41,328 nucleotides of DNA from Isotricha intestinalis (taxonomy: Eukaryota; Ciliophora; Litostomatea; Vestibuliferida; Isotrichidae): contig JAJJLU010003660.1 in NCBI GenBank assembly GCA_023807065.1, positions 1 to 41,328 on the forward strand, given 5' to 3'. How positions within the stretch are numbered: position 1 is the first letter of the stretch; every line of letters begins with the position of its first letter. The notes below the pieces were generated by a model, which saw nothing but the letters and a program-made list of their open reading frames with translations, searched no databases and was not told where the DNA came from. Made by a program: the position numbers and the translations under genes. Shown one piece after another: positions 10,239 through 21,743 of this stretch.

Positions 10239-11498
10239 TTTTAAGATTGAACAAATAATAAAAGTTAAATTATTATTTTTTCTATTTTTAATTTTCTATT
10301 TTTATTTATAGTAAAGAAAAAATATAAGAAAAGTTTCTTTTATTTTTTAATATATATATATTCAAAAATAATGAAATAAAAGAAATCATTAAAATTAACC
10401 TTTTTTCTAATAATCCTTATGATCAAATAAATAAATAATACAATAAAATATATAAAATAATAAATAAAAATGAAAAAACTAAATTTGAATTTCTAAAATA
10501 CTATAAAACAAAAAGGATAATATATGTATAAATAATACATGTATAGATATATATTATTTCCATTTGAATCAAAAGAAATAATAGACTTAATTAGTATCTT
10601 TTTAGGAAATTCTTTTTTAAATCTAAGAAGAATTGGAGGAGTGATTTTATTCATTCATGTTTTTTATTAATAATTGATTGTTACTCTCATTTAGTAATTC
10701 TCTTTCAAAAATTGAATTATTTTATCTTTATATTTTTATAATTTAAAAGTTACTCATTGAGAAATATTAAAACTTTAGATTTTAAAAGTATTATATTAAT
10801 TTCCCTAATTTATTAATGGAAAATTTTAGTGCTACTTTAAATAAATATTACCTGAAATAATTGTGATATTTCTAACTTTATTATTACTTTATAATATTAA
10901 TTAATAAAAATTTTAAGTGAGAAAGAATACGAAAATTATTCAATTCAAAAAGAAATAATAAAGTAAAAAAAGACAAAAATTTCCTCTTTTCGACTAACAG
11001 ATGTTTAAAATATTAATTATGGAATTATAAAGTGATTATTTCTTGGGAATTATTTTAGGTCTAATTTTATTATCTTTGGGAATTTATCCTATTTTATACT
11101 AAAAAACTAATTTTTTGTTTTAATTACAACTGTTCAAATTATTTTATTTAAAATATTATATTTTGAATATGCTATGATATTTATGTTTTTTTTTCTTGTC
11201 TTGGAAGCATTATCATTATTATTATTATTTTTTTTTAAACAAAATGTGTCATACTTATTTTGTTTTTAACTTTTTTTATAGTTATTGGTATTTCTACTAT
11301 TGATTTACCTGTTTTTTCTTTTATTAGTTTTTCAATGACATGAAAAAGTAGATAAAGCTTTTATTTTTTAATTATTTGTAGTTTTGAAGTTTTTTTTTTC
11401 GTTTTTATTCTGTTTTCAAAAAAAATATTTTAATAAAAATTAAGTTTTATGAATTAATAGGGATTATAATTTTTTTTGATTTTTTTATTTATATATTT
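10239..11498. other. Long AT-rich gap; possible coding relics
   Basis: About 1.26 kb with no supported gene. On the minus strand near 11235-11345 there is an open run of some 35 codons (reads like HVIEKLIKEKTGK...), and another short one after a stop, but neither has a convincing start or family. They may be decayed coding sequence or chance in AT-rich DNA. The part next to 10239 presumably holds the promoter of the upstream minus-strand gene. Confidence 0.3.
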
Positions 11499-12189
11499 TT
11501 AAACATTTATATCTATATCCTCGTAATAGCCTATTACTTCTCCTTCATTTTGATTTTGATTATTATTATTATTATTCTCTTCTTGTTCAATATTTTCATT
11601 ATATTCAATGACTTCTCCTTCGTTATTATTATTATTATTTTCATCTCTTTTTTCTATTTGTTCTTCTTTTTCAATATTTTCATTGTGTTCAATCACATCT
11701 CCTTCATTATTATTATTATTATTTTCATTTCTTTTTTCTATTTCTTCTTCATGTTCAATTTTTTCTTTGTGTTCAATTACTTCTCCTTCATTATTATTAT
11801 TGTTATTTTCGTTTATCTTCTCTATTTGTTCTTCTTTTTCAATATTTTCATTATATTCAATTACTTCTCCTTCATTTTTATTATTATTATTTTCATTTAT
11901 TTTTTCTGCTTGCCCTTCTTGTTCAATATTTTCATTATAACCTATTATTTCATTATTTGCGTTATTTTGTTTAATATCTTTTTTTTCAATTTCTGCTTCT
12001 TGTTTTTCATTATAATTAATGACTTCTTCATTATTATCATTTTTTTTTTCATTTATTTTTTCTATTTGTCCTTCTTGATTCACATTTTCATTATATTCAA
12101 TGACTTTTTCTTTATTATTATTATTTTCATTTATTTTTTCTGTTTGTCCTTCTTTTTCAATATTTTCATTATATTCAATTACTTCTCCT

Positions 12190-12232
<43 letters not shown>

Positions 12233-15200
12233 CATTTATTTTTTCTGTTTGTCCTTCTTGTTCAACTTTTTCATAATATTCAATAAATTCTTCTTTATTA
12301 TTATTATTTACTTCTTCTTTTTTATTATCTTTACTTTCTAAATTATCAGAATGATCTATGATTTCTTCTTCTTTTTGTTTATTTTCATTAAATAATTGTT
12401 TATTATCTATATTATTATCATTTTCACCTTCTAATTTATCTGAATATTCAATTTCTTTTTCTTGAGTTGGAACTGTGGTATTCTGAGTTTTTGGTTTTTG
12501 TAAAGTTTTATTTTCACTTTCTAAAGGCTGAATATCTCCACTAATTATATTTTCTTCTTTAATTGAATTTTCAATATTAACTTTTTCTTTATTTATATTA
12601 GGTTTTGATTCTTCATCCATATAATTTTCAAATCTTTCATTTTGATTTTTATCTTCTACTTTTTTTTGTTCTTCATTTATAATATTTTCATTTTTTTTAC
12701 TTCTAAAATCTATTAAATCATTATTATTTATTTGATTATTTTTATTATCAACATTAATTTCTTTTTGTTCTTCTTTTTCATTTAATTGTAAAATATTATC
12801 ATTTTGATTGATAATATTAATAATATCTAAATTATCCTTATTATTAACATTTACATTTCTATTATCAACATTATTATTAATTATATTATTATCATTCTCA
12901 ACTTTTTTAAGGCCATACTCTCTATTTTCATCAATGATAATTTCTTGGGTATTATTAACTTTTTTTTCATCATTTAAATTTTTATAATTTTTATCAACTT
13001 TTTTTTCCTCATTTTCATTTTTGCCAGTATACCTTTTATAAGCACTTTCCACAATTTCTTCAGCAAATCCTCTTAAATTATAATGTCCAGGTCCAGGATT
13101 ATTATTAATATTATATAAATCACTTCTTTTACTTTTAGCATCATAAGGTTGAATATTAGAGAAACTTTTTTTATCTTCACTTCCAAATAATTTTTCTTCA
13201 CTTTCACTTTCACTTTCAATTTCATTTTCTTTAATAATATCTTTAAATCTTTCTTCTTTTCCAAAAGTAAATCCATTCATATTAGGTTTTACTTTATTAA
13301 TATCAGGATAAGGTAAATAACTTTCACCATCATCAATATTATTTAATATACTAAAATATGAATTACCAATTTTTTTCTTTTTCTTTTCATTTCTTCCTCT
13401 TATTGTAAAAGCAGGACTTTTATCTTCTACTTGGGAATAATTTATTGAAGGAGGATACTTACCATCTTCAGTTGGATTTCTTCTATAATAATCATTTAAT
13501 AATAATTGATGATATTCATTTTCTTCATCTTTTATTAATTTATAATTTTCATCTTGTTTTTTTTTTCTTAGTCTTAATTCTTTAAAATATTCTTCTAAGT
13601 TTTTCCTTTTGGCTGATGATAATCTATTTTTTTCATATTTTATAAATTTACTATTATCAATTATTTTAGTTTGTTCAATTTTTTTTCTTATTGCGGAATC
13701 ACGATATCTTGGAGAATAATTTCCTGAAAATTCTTTTGATTTATCTACAATTTTCTCAAAGTCATCTTTAATATAATATAATTTAGCATTATTTTCGTTT
13801 ACTATTAATGATTTTGGTTTTCCTGTTATTGATCTACCTTTTTTAGGATTTAACATATTTCCTCTTATATCATATTGTATTTTTGGTTTTATTTCTTCAC
13901 TTTTTCTTAATAAATTTATTTCCTCTATTTTATTATTTAATTTATCTAAATGAAAAGCATTATTTCCATAAACTATATCTAAATATCTTTCTTTTGATTT
14001 TTTCTTTTCTAATTCTGGATCATAATTTTCATATTTACTTAATATTTTCATTGATCTTTCTAATATATTATTATTTATTTCTTCAATATTTTTTTTCCTT
14101 TGTTCTTCAAACTTACTTTCTTTTTCTTTTAAATTATTATTTAAATTTTGTTGATATTGATATCTTCTATTATCAATTTCTGCAAAATAATTTTTTGATT
14201 TTGGTCTAAAAGAAAAAGGACGATGTAAATTACTAATTTTATTTTCATCAAAAGAATTAAAATATTCTAAATCTCTTTCTTTAATTTTCTTATTTCTTTC
14301 AAGAATATAAATATTATTAAGTGAAGAACAAGAAGTTCCAGAAAAAGAAACTCCTCTTTTTAAAGAATTATTCATTATATCACTTCCAGCAGATCGTAAA
14401 ACAGAAGATTGAATTCTATTTAAATGTTGAATTCTTTTTTCTTCTAATTTTGCAAATTCTTTTTTTCTATATTCTTCTTCTTCATGAATAATTCCAAAAG
14501 GACTATAAACTGGACTTTTTTTATTTACAAATATTTTTTTAGAAAATTTATTTTTTTTATCATTCAATATTTCATTTCTTTGTTCCATTGAATCAAAATC
14601 ATATATATTTACATTATATTTTCCTGGTTCTGGATTATCATTATTTCCATATTCTAAACCTTTTCTTTCTGTTTTACTTAAATTTGTTTTATTGTTTAAT
14701 ATTGATTTAAATTTTTCTTTATTATAATTTACTTCAGAACTAATTGAATTTGTGACTAAATCATAAAAAAAATGTTTAAAAGCAAAATTAACTTTAGTTG
14801 ATATATCATATTTTTTAAAGTTATCTACTTTTAAAAAAGAATTAATTTTATCATATTCTTCATTTTTAAAAACAACTCTTCTATCAATTTTATTTCCAAT
14901 AACAAAACATTTTGAATTACCTTTTAAACCGAATTTTCTACTAATACTATCATAATATAATAATAATCTTTCAAAAGTAGAAAAATCACTCATATCATAC
15001 ATAAAAATAAATATAGTTTCTTGTAAAGCATTAGGATCATTTTCTGCATTTTTTCCAATAAATTTTAACATTTCAATAATAGAATTTTTAGTATCTTTGA
15101 ATTTAACTTTATATTCTTCTTTTATTTCTTCATCATCACTTGAAGATGATTCTTCTAAATAATCTATTGGAGTTGCTCCTTTTGCAATGTATGCTTGAAT

Positions 15201-15389
15201 AAAAACTGTGGTTGCATTTAAATTATATTCTAATATTTTTGAAGATAATATTCCTGGAAGATCCTTTGAATATGATTTTGAACATGATATATTATTCATT
15301 CTTGAAATAAACGCTTTTTTACCTATTCCTACATCTCCTATTATTATATATTTTATTTGAATTGATGGATATTTTGTTTTATCTCCCAT
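11499..15389 (-). CDS. Atypical Rab/Ras-like GTPase fused to sperm-tail PG-rich motifs
   Basis: 1296 residues. Residues about 10-215 are a small-GTPase fold: P-loop GDVGIGKK at 18-25, where the usual Thr/Ser after GK is Lys; an insert rich in Ser/Asp/Glu; FIFMYDMSDFSTFERLL (strand and helix before G4); G4 NKID at 166-169. The DxxG/WDTAGQE segment is replaced by FIQAYIAKGAT, so the nucleotide switch looks degenerate. After it come motifs of the sperm-tail PG-rich (STPGR/SHIPPO) type: PEPGKY at 253, SPVYSPFG, a block near 650-720 with SPAFTIRGR and PNMNGFTFGKEERF, and PGPGHY at 765. STPGR proteins commonly lie on or inside axonemal microtubules. Residues about 800 to the end are Asn/Glu/Lys-rich and finish in about ten imperfect 22-27-residue repeats. 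No C-terminal prenylation Cys. Function beyond a likely cilium/cytoskeleton link is inference. Confidence 0.85.
11502..12297 (-). repeat. C-terminal coding repeat (about 10 units, Asn runs)
   Basis: Around ten imperfect units of 60-80 bp encode EGEVIEYNENIEKEGQ-EKINE followed by an Asn run. They form the C terminus of the GTPase-PG protein. Units near the end are most alike, which suggests expansion by slippage or unequal exchange. The ATT triplet runs leave plus-strand frames open and so give long spurious ORFs. Confidence 0.85.
12192..12232. repeat. ATT trinucleotide microsatellite (poly-Asn)
   Basis: About 13 tandem ATT/AAT triplets inside the coding repeat. They encode the longest Asn run of the protein and are likely to vary in length. 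Confidence 0.9.
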
Positions 15390-15706
15390 TTTAGACTTTT
15401 TTATTTTTTTTTTAAGTTATTTTTTTTATTTTTATTTTATGAAGTAAAAATATTTTATAATATATTATATATTCATTTTATTCTTTTTTATATTGATTTA
15501 AAAATTATTATTTCCTATATTGTTTCTTTCTTCTAAATTTAGTTTTATTATTTTTCCAATTTGAAAAAATTTTTAATTATTCTTTTAAAATTTAAAAGCC
15601 AATTTGTTTTATTCATATTTACAAATCTAAAAAATTTGATTTATATAATTAAATCATTCAAAAAAATTTAATCTTTATTTAAATTATTTCTTAAATTATT
15701 TTTTAT
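15390..15706. promoter_or_regulatory. Divergent spacer, GTPase-PG / WD40 genes
   Basis: 317 bp of AT-rich sequence between two divergent start codons. It must carry both promoters. No recognisable element stands out. Confidence 0.4.
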
Positions 15707-17149
15707 ATGGAAAAGAAAGACCATATTATTCAAAATTTTGCTTTTTATTATTATGACAATGTTTTTATTGAATTTAAAAAAGAAAAAAAAGAAGAAAAAA
15801 AGGAAGGAGAAAAAAATGAAAAAAAAGAAGAAAATAAAGAAAAAGAAATAGTAAATGATAAGAGTATTAAGACATCAAATCAAGAAGAAAAAAAACAAAC
15901 ACAGAAAAAAAAATCATCAATAACAAAAATAACACAAAAAAAGCCATTAAAAAAAATAACAAGAATAAAATCTCTCCCATTACCAAAATTCCAATCAAAA
16001 AAAGAAAAAGAAATTCAAAAAACAACAAATGAAAAATTTGAAGATAACAAAACAGAAGAATCAAAAAAAACAAAATTAGAAGAAAAAAAAGAACAATTAG
16101 AAGAAAAAAAAGAAAAATTAGATGAAGAAAAAAAAATAAAAGAAATAAAAAAGGTAAAAAATAATATAATAATCCAAATATCAAATCCAAATATAATAGA
16201 TATAAATTCATTTCCTGAAAAATATCATTCAAATCCAACAATTCAAACAATGAATTTATCATATACATTTGATCCACATATAAATTATATTCATTGTATA
16301 TTAAAATTAAAAGATGGAAGAATAGCATCATCATCAAGTGATGAAACAATAAAAATTTTTAACAAAGACAATTTTAATTTAGATATAACTTTAAAAGGAC
16401 ATTATGGAGGAATATTTAATTTATTTCAACTTCCAAACACTAAATTATTAAGTGCTTCAGCAGATAATACTATAAGATTATGGAATTTAGAAACTAAAAA
16501 ATTTGAAAAAACTTTTATAGGACATAATTTTACTGTTTATAAAGCAATTTTATTAAATAATAATAAGGATATTTGTTCTTGTTCAGCAGATAAAACTTTT
16601 AAAATTTGGAATTTAGAAAACACAAAATGTTTAAAAACTTTAAAAGGTCATGAAGGTTATATTACTGCTTTTTTAGAATATGAAAATAATAAATTAATTT
16701 CTGTAGGTACAGATGATACTGTTAGATTTTGGAATATTAATTTAAATGATGATTATGATTATGAGAACTTTATGATTATGAAAAAAATTGGTAATTTTCA
16801 AGATCATAATGGTTTACTTAAAATTAAAAATAATAGAGTTATTATCAGTGGAAATTCAGATGGTACTATTATTATTGTTAATGTTAAATATTATCAAATT
16901 GAATGTAGAATTAAAGTTCATGTTGGTTTTACTAATAGTATTATTGTTATGGATGATAATACTATTTTAACTAGTGGGGATGATGTTATTTTAAAACAAT
17001 GGGATTTAGATACTTATATTCAAATTGGAGAAAGAAATAATTATAAAATTAATTGGATTATTTCTATGGCTCAAATTGATGATAAAAATGGGAAAAAAAG
17101 AATAGTTGGATGTACTCTTGATAATAAAATTCATGTATTTGAATATTGA
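15707..17149 (+). CDS. WD40-repeat protein with charged N-terminal extension
   Basis: 480 residues. The first about 165 are Lys/Glu-rich and probably disordered or helical. From about 190 a beta-propeller follows with GH...WN/WD type blades: LKGHYGGIF...SASADNTIRLWNLET, FIGHNFTVY...SCSADKTFKIWNLEN, LKGHEGYIT...SVGTDDTVRFWNI, two or three weaker blades (ISGNSDGTIIIVNV; TSGDDVILKQWDL), and a final GCTLDNKIHVFEY. With an opening blade (SSSSDETIKIFNK) this makes about seven. WD propellers are interaction platforms; the specific partner cannot be told. Synonymous codons go from A-ending in the N-terminal half to T-ending in the blades. Stop TGA. Confidence 0.9.
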   Translation: MEKKDHIIQNFAFYYYDNVFIEFKKEKKEEKKEGEKNEKKEENKEKEIVNDKSIKTSNQEEKKQTQKKKSSITKITQKKPLKKITRIKSLPLPKFQSKKEKEIQKTTNEKFEDNKTEESKKTKLEEKKEQLEEKKEKLDEEKKIKEIKKVKNNIIIQISNPNIIDINSFPEKYHSNPTIQTMNLSYTFDPHINYIHCILKLKDGRIASSSSDETIKIFNKDNFNLDITLKGHYGGIFNLFQLPNTKLLSASADNTIRLWNLETKKFEKTFIGHNFTVYKAILLNNNKDICSCSADKTFKIWNLENTKCLKTLKGHEGYITAFLEYENNKLISVGTDDTVRFWNINLNDDYDYENFMIMKKIGNFQDHNGLLKIKNNRVIISGNSDGTIIIVNVKYYQIECRIKVHVGFTNSIIVMDDNTILTSGDDVILKQWDLDTYIQIGERNNYKINWIISMAQIDDKNGKKRIVGCTLDNKIHVFEY

Positions 17150-17303
17150 AATTTAGGATGTAAATATTTTTTGGTTATTTATTCATTTAAATTAATCGGC
17201 AAAAATTATTTTATATGTTTATAGTTTAATTTACATTTTTTCACAAGTTATCATATATTGTCTATATATATAATATATAATCTAACAAATATATAAAAGA
17301 ATT

Positions 17304-19127
17304 TTATTTATTATCATTACACTTAAATTGTTCAAATAATTTTTCCCAAAAACTAGGAGGCTCTCTTAACACAATTTTTTTATTATTTTTTTTTTGAACT
17401 TCATTTTTACGTTCTGCATTTTCTAAAATTCCAATAGCATCATTTAACTTTTTTTTTTCGTTTTTTCTATTTTGAATAAAATCATTTTCAGGATTTGGAG
17501 TATCAAATCCTAAATAAAAATTCCCGCTTTGTAAATATAAATTTGGATTATTTTGAATTCTTGCTCTATCAATTTGAAGTGAATTATATATATTTATATT
17601 ATTAATATTTATATTATTATTATCATTAGAATTTTTATCTTTTTCTTTTTTATATTTCATTTTATCTGTTTTAATATTTATATCTTTGTTGTTTAATAAT
17701 TGAAAATTATTTGAACTATTTGTTGATTCATTTTTTTCATTTTTATCTTTATTTTTTAATAAATTACTATCATATCTATTATTTCTTTTTTTTTTCTTAT
17801 GGGATTTTTTAATAGCTTTTTCAAATATATTACCATCATCAGAATTATTAGTATTTAAATATTCATTTAAAACATTATCTTCATGCTTTACTTCAAATAA
17901 GATTTTATTATCATTTTCAATTTTTGCAAAAATGTCACTTTTTTTAAATAGAGAATTGGAATTACTAATTTTATCCATTAAATCAACATTAGAATTACTT
18001 TCATATTTTTTTGAATTTTTCAAAATCCAAGGATGAACTAAAATTTGTTGTATCTTAATTCTTTTCTCATTATCAAATTCTAATAATTTATTAATTAAAT
18101 CAATACATTCATTAGATAAATTTAATTTCTCATCAATGATGAATTTATTTATAATAATATTTCGAATAATTTCATCACTATTAATATTTTCACTATTTCC
18201 AAAAGGAGAATAACCATGTAATAATTCATATAATAAAACTCCAATTGTCCAAATATCAATTGATTGATCATAAGGTTGTTCCCTTATTATTTCAGGAGGA
18301 GTATATTCTAATTTATTAAAGTTAATAATTGTTGATATTGGCTTATTTATTTCTGTACAATAACTAAAATCACATAATTTTATTTCATTGTTATCATTTA
18401 TTACAATATTTTCTGGCATTATATTTCTATGAATTAGATTATTTGTATGAAGAAAATATAAAGCTGATACTATTTGTATAAAAATATTAAATGCATCTTC
18501 TTCATTATATTTACCTTTTTGTTTTAATATTTTTGCTATACTTTTTCTTGCTGGTTCTAACACTATTAAATAATTATTATTATCTTCAAAATATGAATAT
18601 AATCTAATTATATTTGGATGAATTAAACTTCTTTGAATTTTAATTTCTTGATTTATCATTTCATTAATTTCTTTTTTTGAATTATATTTATTTTTAAATA
18701 TATGCTTTATAGCATACATTTTATCACTTTTTAAATGATTTGCCAATAATATTTCACTATATTTTCCAATTCCAAGACATATCATTTTATCATTTTTTGG
18801 ATTTCTAATGAATTTAAAATTATTAATTGTATAATCAGGGTCTTCTAAAAAATTTTTTATAATTTCTCCTTTTTTAATAAATGGACTTTTTGATAAAAGA
18901 TATGATGTTGATGAACTTCTTTTACTGTTTGAAGTATCTGAACTATCTTCTTCATATCTTGGAGCTTGGCTTCTTTTTGGTAATTTAATGGGATGTTCAG
19001 ATAATTTATGAGCTTTTAAACAAGTATTTGAACAACAATATTCATCACATTTTTGACATTGATATATTGCTTTATTATTTTCTAATGATTTTTGACATGA
19101 CGGATTTGAACATTTTTTGTCATTCAT
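17304..19127 (-). CDS. HIT/MYND-like zinc finger fused to probable pseudokinase
   Basis: 607 residues. Residues 6-45 hold a zinc-binding pattern: C6, C11, C24-x2-C27, C31/C32, C36, H40, H45, close to HIT or MYND fingers. A Ser-rich linker follows, then a Ser/Thr kinase fold at about 113-375. Gly-rich loop LGIGKYSEI (from 118), ATP-binding Lys K141 in YAIKHI, HPNIIRLY, and catalytic loop HRN at 233-235 instead of HRD. DFG is DFS at 253-255. YTPPEI (APE position), DIWTIGVLLYELLHGYSPF, and subdomain XI with HPWILKNS are present. The style is Aurora/PLK-like. The loss of the catalytic-base Asp suggests weak or no phosphotransfer; K141 and the DFG Asp remain, so ATP binding is possible. The C-terminal 230 residues are Asn/Lys-rich with no recognised domain. 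Start: first ATG, directly before the finger. Confidence 0.9.
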   Translation of the reverse strand: MNDKKCSNPSCQKSLENNKAIYQCQKCDEYCCSNTCLKAHKLSEHPIKLPKRSQAPRYEEDSSDTSNSKRSSSTSYLLSKSPFIKKGEIIKNFLEDPDYTINNFKFIRNPKNDKMICLGIGKYSEILLANHLKSDKMYAIKHIFKNKYNSKKEINEMINQEIKIQRSLIHPNIIRLYSYFEDNNNYLIVLEPARKSIAKILKQKGKYNEEDAFNIFIQIVSALYFLHTNNLIHRNIMPENIVINDNNEIKLCDFSYCTEINKPISTIINFNKLEYTPPEIIREQPYDQSIDIWTIGVLLYELLHGYSPFGNSENINSDEIIRNIIINKFIIDEKLNLSNECIDLINKLLEFDNEKRIKIQQILVHPWILKNSKKYESNSNVDLMDKISNSNSLFKKSDIFAKIENDNKILFEVKHEDNVLNEYLNTNNSDDGNIFEKAIKKSHKKKKRNNRYDSNLLKNKDKNEKNESTNSSNNFQLLNNKDINIKTDKMKYKKEKDKNSNDNNNININNINIYNSLQIDRARIQNNPNLYLQSGNFYLGFDTPNPENDFIQNRKNEKKKLNDAIGILENAERKNEVQKKNNKKIVLREPPSFWEKLFEQFKCNDNK

Positions 19128-19720
19128 TTATCTTTTAGTTTATTTTGTTTTGAAAATAATTAAATGTTTTCTTTATTTATGTTATTAATTTATATTTCAA
19201 TTGGTAAATGTTAAAAGTATTCAAATGTTTCAGAGAAAAAAAAAAAAATAAAATAAATTGATGTCACATTTGTTATCCTATATACGTTGAAAAATAATAT
19301 AATATTTTGTTTTTAATTTTTTTTAAAGAAATATTTCTTAAATTAAAAATAAAAGCTATTACTATTGATATTATAATTTAAACTCCCAATATAATCAAAA
19401 AATAATATTCTCAACTTAAAAATATACTAAATAATTTTTTCTTTAGTTTTTAAATATTAATTTGGATTCATCATATGATAATAAATAATATTAATTTAAA
19501 AAGTAGAATTTGATATTAATGATTTTCTTTTAGAAGAAGGAGTTGATGTTATAAAATAAAGTAAATTAATGATAGAAGATATTTTTCAAAGAATAGTTGT
19601 GGAAAATAAAGTTTATATTAATAGATATTAATATTTATATTTTTTAAAACATTTTTTTACATTATAAGTTTATAATTTAAGATTGATATTTAGAAAAGAG
19701 AAACGATTTAATTAAATGAA
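19128..19720. other. Intergenic spacer
   Basis: About 590 bp of AT-rich sequence with stops in all frames I followed. I see no gene or repeat. The part near 19128 should contain the promoter of the zinc-finger kinase. Confidence 0.4.
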
Positions 19721-20314
19721 TTAATTTGATAAAAAAAGAAATTTTTTTCTTTTTCTTAAGCAGGATTTTGAGTTATATGAACACTTTATAAATTTGAATA
19801 ATTCAAAATAATATTTATATTTATCTCCATCATTAATAAAATTAAGTTGTTCCAATTTTTCTTCTTGTGTTTTCAAATTTTTGTAATTGAAAGATTCTTC
19901 AAAAATAATAATTAATTGCTTTTTAAATAAATCAACAAAGATTTTATTATAGTTTTTACTTTCTTTTTTTGTAACAATTTTTATATGATGTTTTAAGTTT
20001 TTTAGTAATTCTAAATTTTCATTTTCTTTATTTGTATCTTCCTCACATGGAAAGTTGAAAACTTTATATTTTTTAAAATTTTCTGTGTTGAAATAATTTT
20101 CTTCCCCCAACAAATCTTTTTCTGTTTCATTTATATAAAATTCATTTTTTTTATTTTTCTGCTCATTGAAAAATCTAAAAATAATTAATTGGTAATTATT
20201 ATCTATAAAAGAGATTTGATTATTGTTGTTAATAGTAATAAAATATTGAAATTTCTCTTTCAAACATGAAATTGCAAATTCATTTTTAATTCTACTTGGA
20301 CAAATAATCCCCAT
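19721..20314 (-). CDS. Hypothetical protein, 197 aa
   Basis: A 197-residue ORF of unknown family. It starts MGIICPSRIKNEFAIS and has an in-frame TGA directly upstream of the ATG, so the start is well bounded unless an intron is present. It is rich in Asn, Lys, Glu and Phe, with a hydrophobic middle (FVDLFKKQLIIIFEESF) and a basic, Cys-containing tail (KCSYNSKSCLRKRKKFLF). No signal peptide, no clear membrane helix. It is flanked on its 5' side by a 1.4-kb gap with coding-like debris, so it may be the surviving 3' part of a larger decayed gene; this is inference. Confidence 0.55.
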   Translation of the reverse strand: MGIICPSRIKNEFAISCLKEKFQYFITINNNNQISFIDNNYQLIIFRFFNEQKNKKNEFYINETEKDLLGEENYFNTENFKKYKVFNFPCEEDTNKENENLELLKNLKHHIKIVTKKESKNYNKIFVDLFKKQLIIIFEESFNYKNLKTQEEKLEQLNFINDGDKYKYYFELFKFIKCSYNSKSCLRKRKKFLFLSN

Positions 20315-21743
20315 TCAATCTGCTTTTGATATAATTTATAATTTAGTAAACAAATTCTAAAAGAGTTAAAAGAGTTATCTGAGGAAAAATAATTATTTTT
20401 AATTATATTTTATTAGAAAGGGAGTTCAATTCAAAAATATATGTTTATCATGTTTATATATATTTCATCAAAAGAAAGATAATTTTTATGAATAATTAGT
20501 TAATATAAAGCCCAAATTTATAAATTCCAAATAAGTTAAAATGAATCTTTATTATATTTTGAAAAATAGATTGGAATTCGATTTCATAAAAAAAAACTAG
20601 ATAATAAATTTCAAATTTGTGTTTTCATAATTATTTTGATGAAAGGAAAAAATAATTGAAATATTTTCTTTTAGTTGAAATAGGAAAATTGTAGATAATT
20701 TCTATGTCCTTTCATTTGATTTCTAAGAAAAGATGAATTATTAAATAAGATTCCGGTAATTCCAGTTAAAGAAAATCCATAACAAATGGAATAGTATTGA
20801 AAAATTTTATTGAGCCATTATCTTAAATTAATTATATTAAAATACTTATAAAAGGTTTAAATTTTGTTCATTTATCATGTTTAGATTATGAAGCATTATT
20901 TGTTCTTAATGCAATTAATCATTTATTTAATGTATAAAAAATAATATTCGAATAATAAAATGATATAATATAATAATAGTATTTAACAATAAGAATAATA
21001 ATGATAATAATTAATGCAAATGAAGAAATAATGAAAATTGAAATTCATAAGAAATAAATAATATTAATGTTGATTCTGAAAAATTAAAAAAAAATAAAAA
21101 ATTTAAATTTGAATGTGAATTAATTACAATCAATAAATAGAAAAATAAGGATTTTTATTCTATTTAATAGATTTTCCATATAACAATTTATAAATTTAAA
21201 AGGAAGAATATTTTTTCAAGTTTAAATTTGAAAAAATCAATATATTAAATCTTAGAAGGTAAAATACAATTATATAGGCTTTAAATATTAATATTTTCAG
21301 TATTCAATACTTATATAGTATGAAGTTTTTCCTAAGCCTATTGCTGAAATTATATTTAATTTATTTTAATAAAATTCTAATTAAGAAATTATTTTGGCCA
21401 AACTTATTTCAGTATTTTAATTAAAGATTTACATTTTTAATTACTTTTTTTCAATATTTTTGCTAAGAGGATTAAAATAAAACTAAATTATAATTTACAA
21501 TTTCTTATTAGTCCTAATTTACTTCATTCAAATAATTGAAGTTTTAATCCATCATTTTCTTTCTGAAATTCATTTAAAGAATTTAATATTGATTCAATAT
21601 TATTTTATTTTAAAAAATTTATTTTATTTATTATTTTATTTTCTATTATTTCCTCTATTTATCATTTTTTTATTATATAAATTAATTAATTTCTATTTTC
21701 ATTTTATTTATAATCAAAATATTAATAAATTAAATTTAAATAA
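20315..21743. other. Long gap with coding-like debris
   Basis: About 1.4 kb without an intact gene. On the plus strand around 20640-21260 several stretches read as plausible protein (one of about 36 codons at roughly 20827-20936, another near 21070-21135), but TAA, TAG and TGA codons separate them. This may be a decayed gene or chance. The last 150 bp before 21744 is A/T only and should be the promoter of the WD gene. Confidence 0.3.

Noticed and set aside
11235..11345. Minus-strand run of about 35 open codons
   Set aside because: No start, no family and a stop directly after; could be chance in AT-rich DNA.
11550..12341. 263-codon plus-strand ORF
   Set aside because: Ile/Phe-rich shadow of the Asn/Glu repeat on the other strand.
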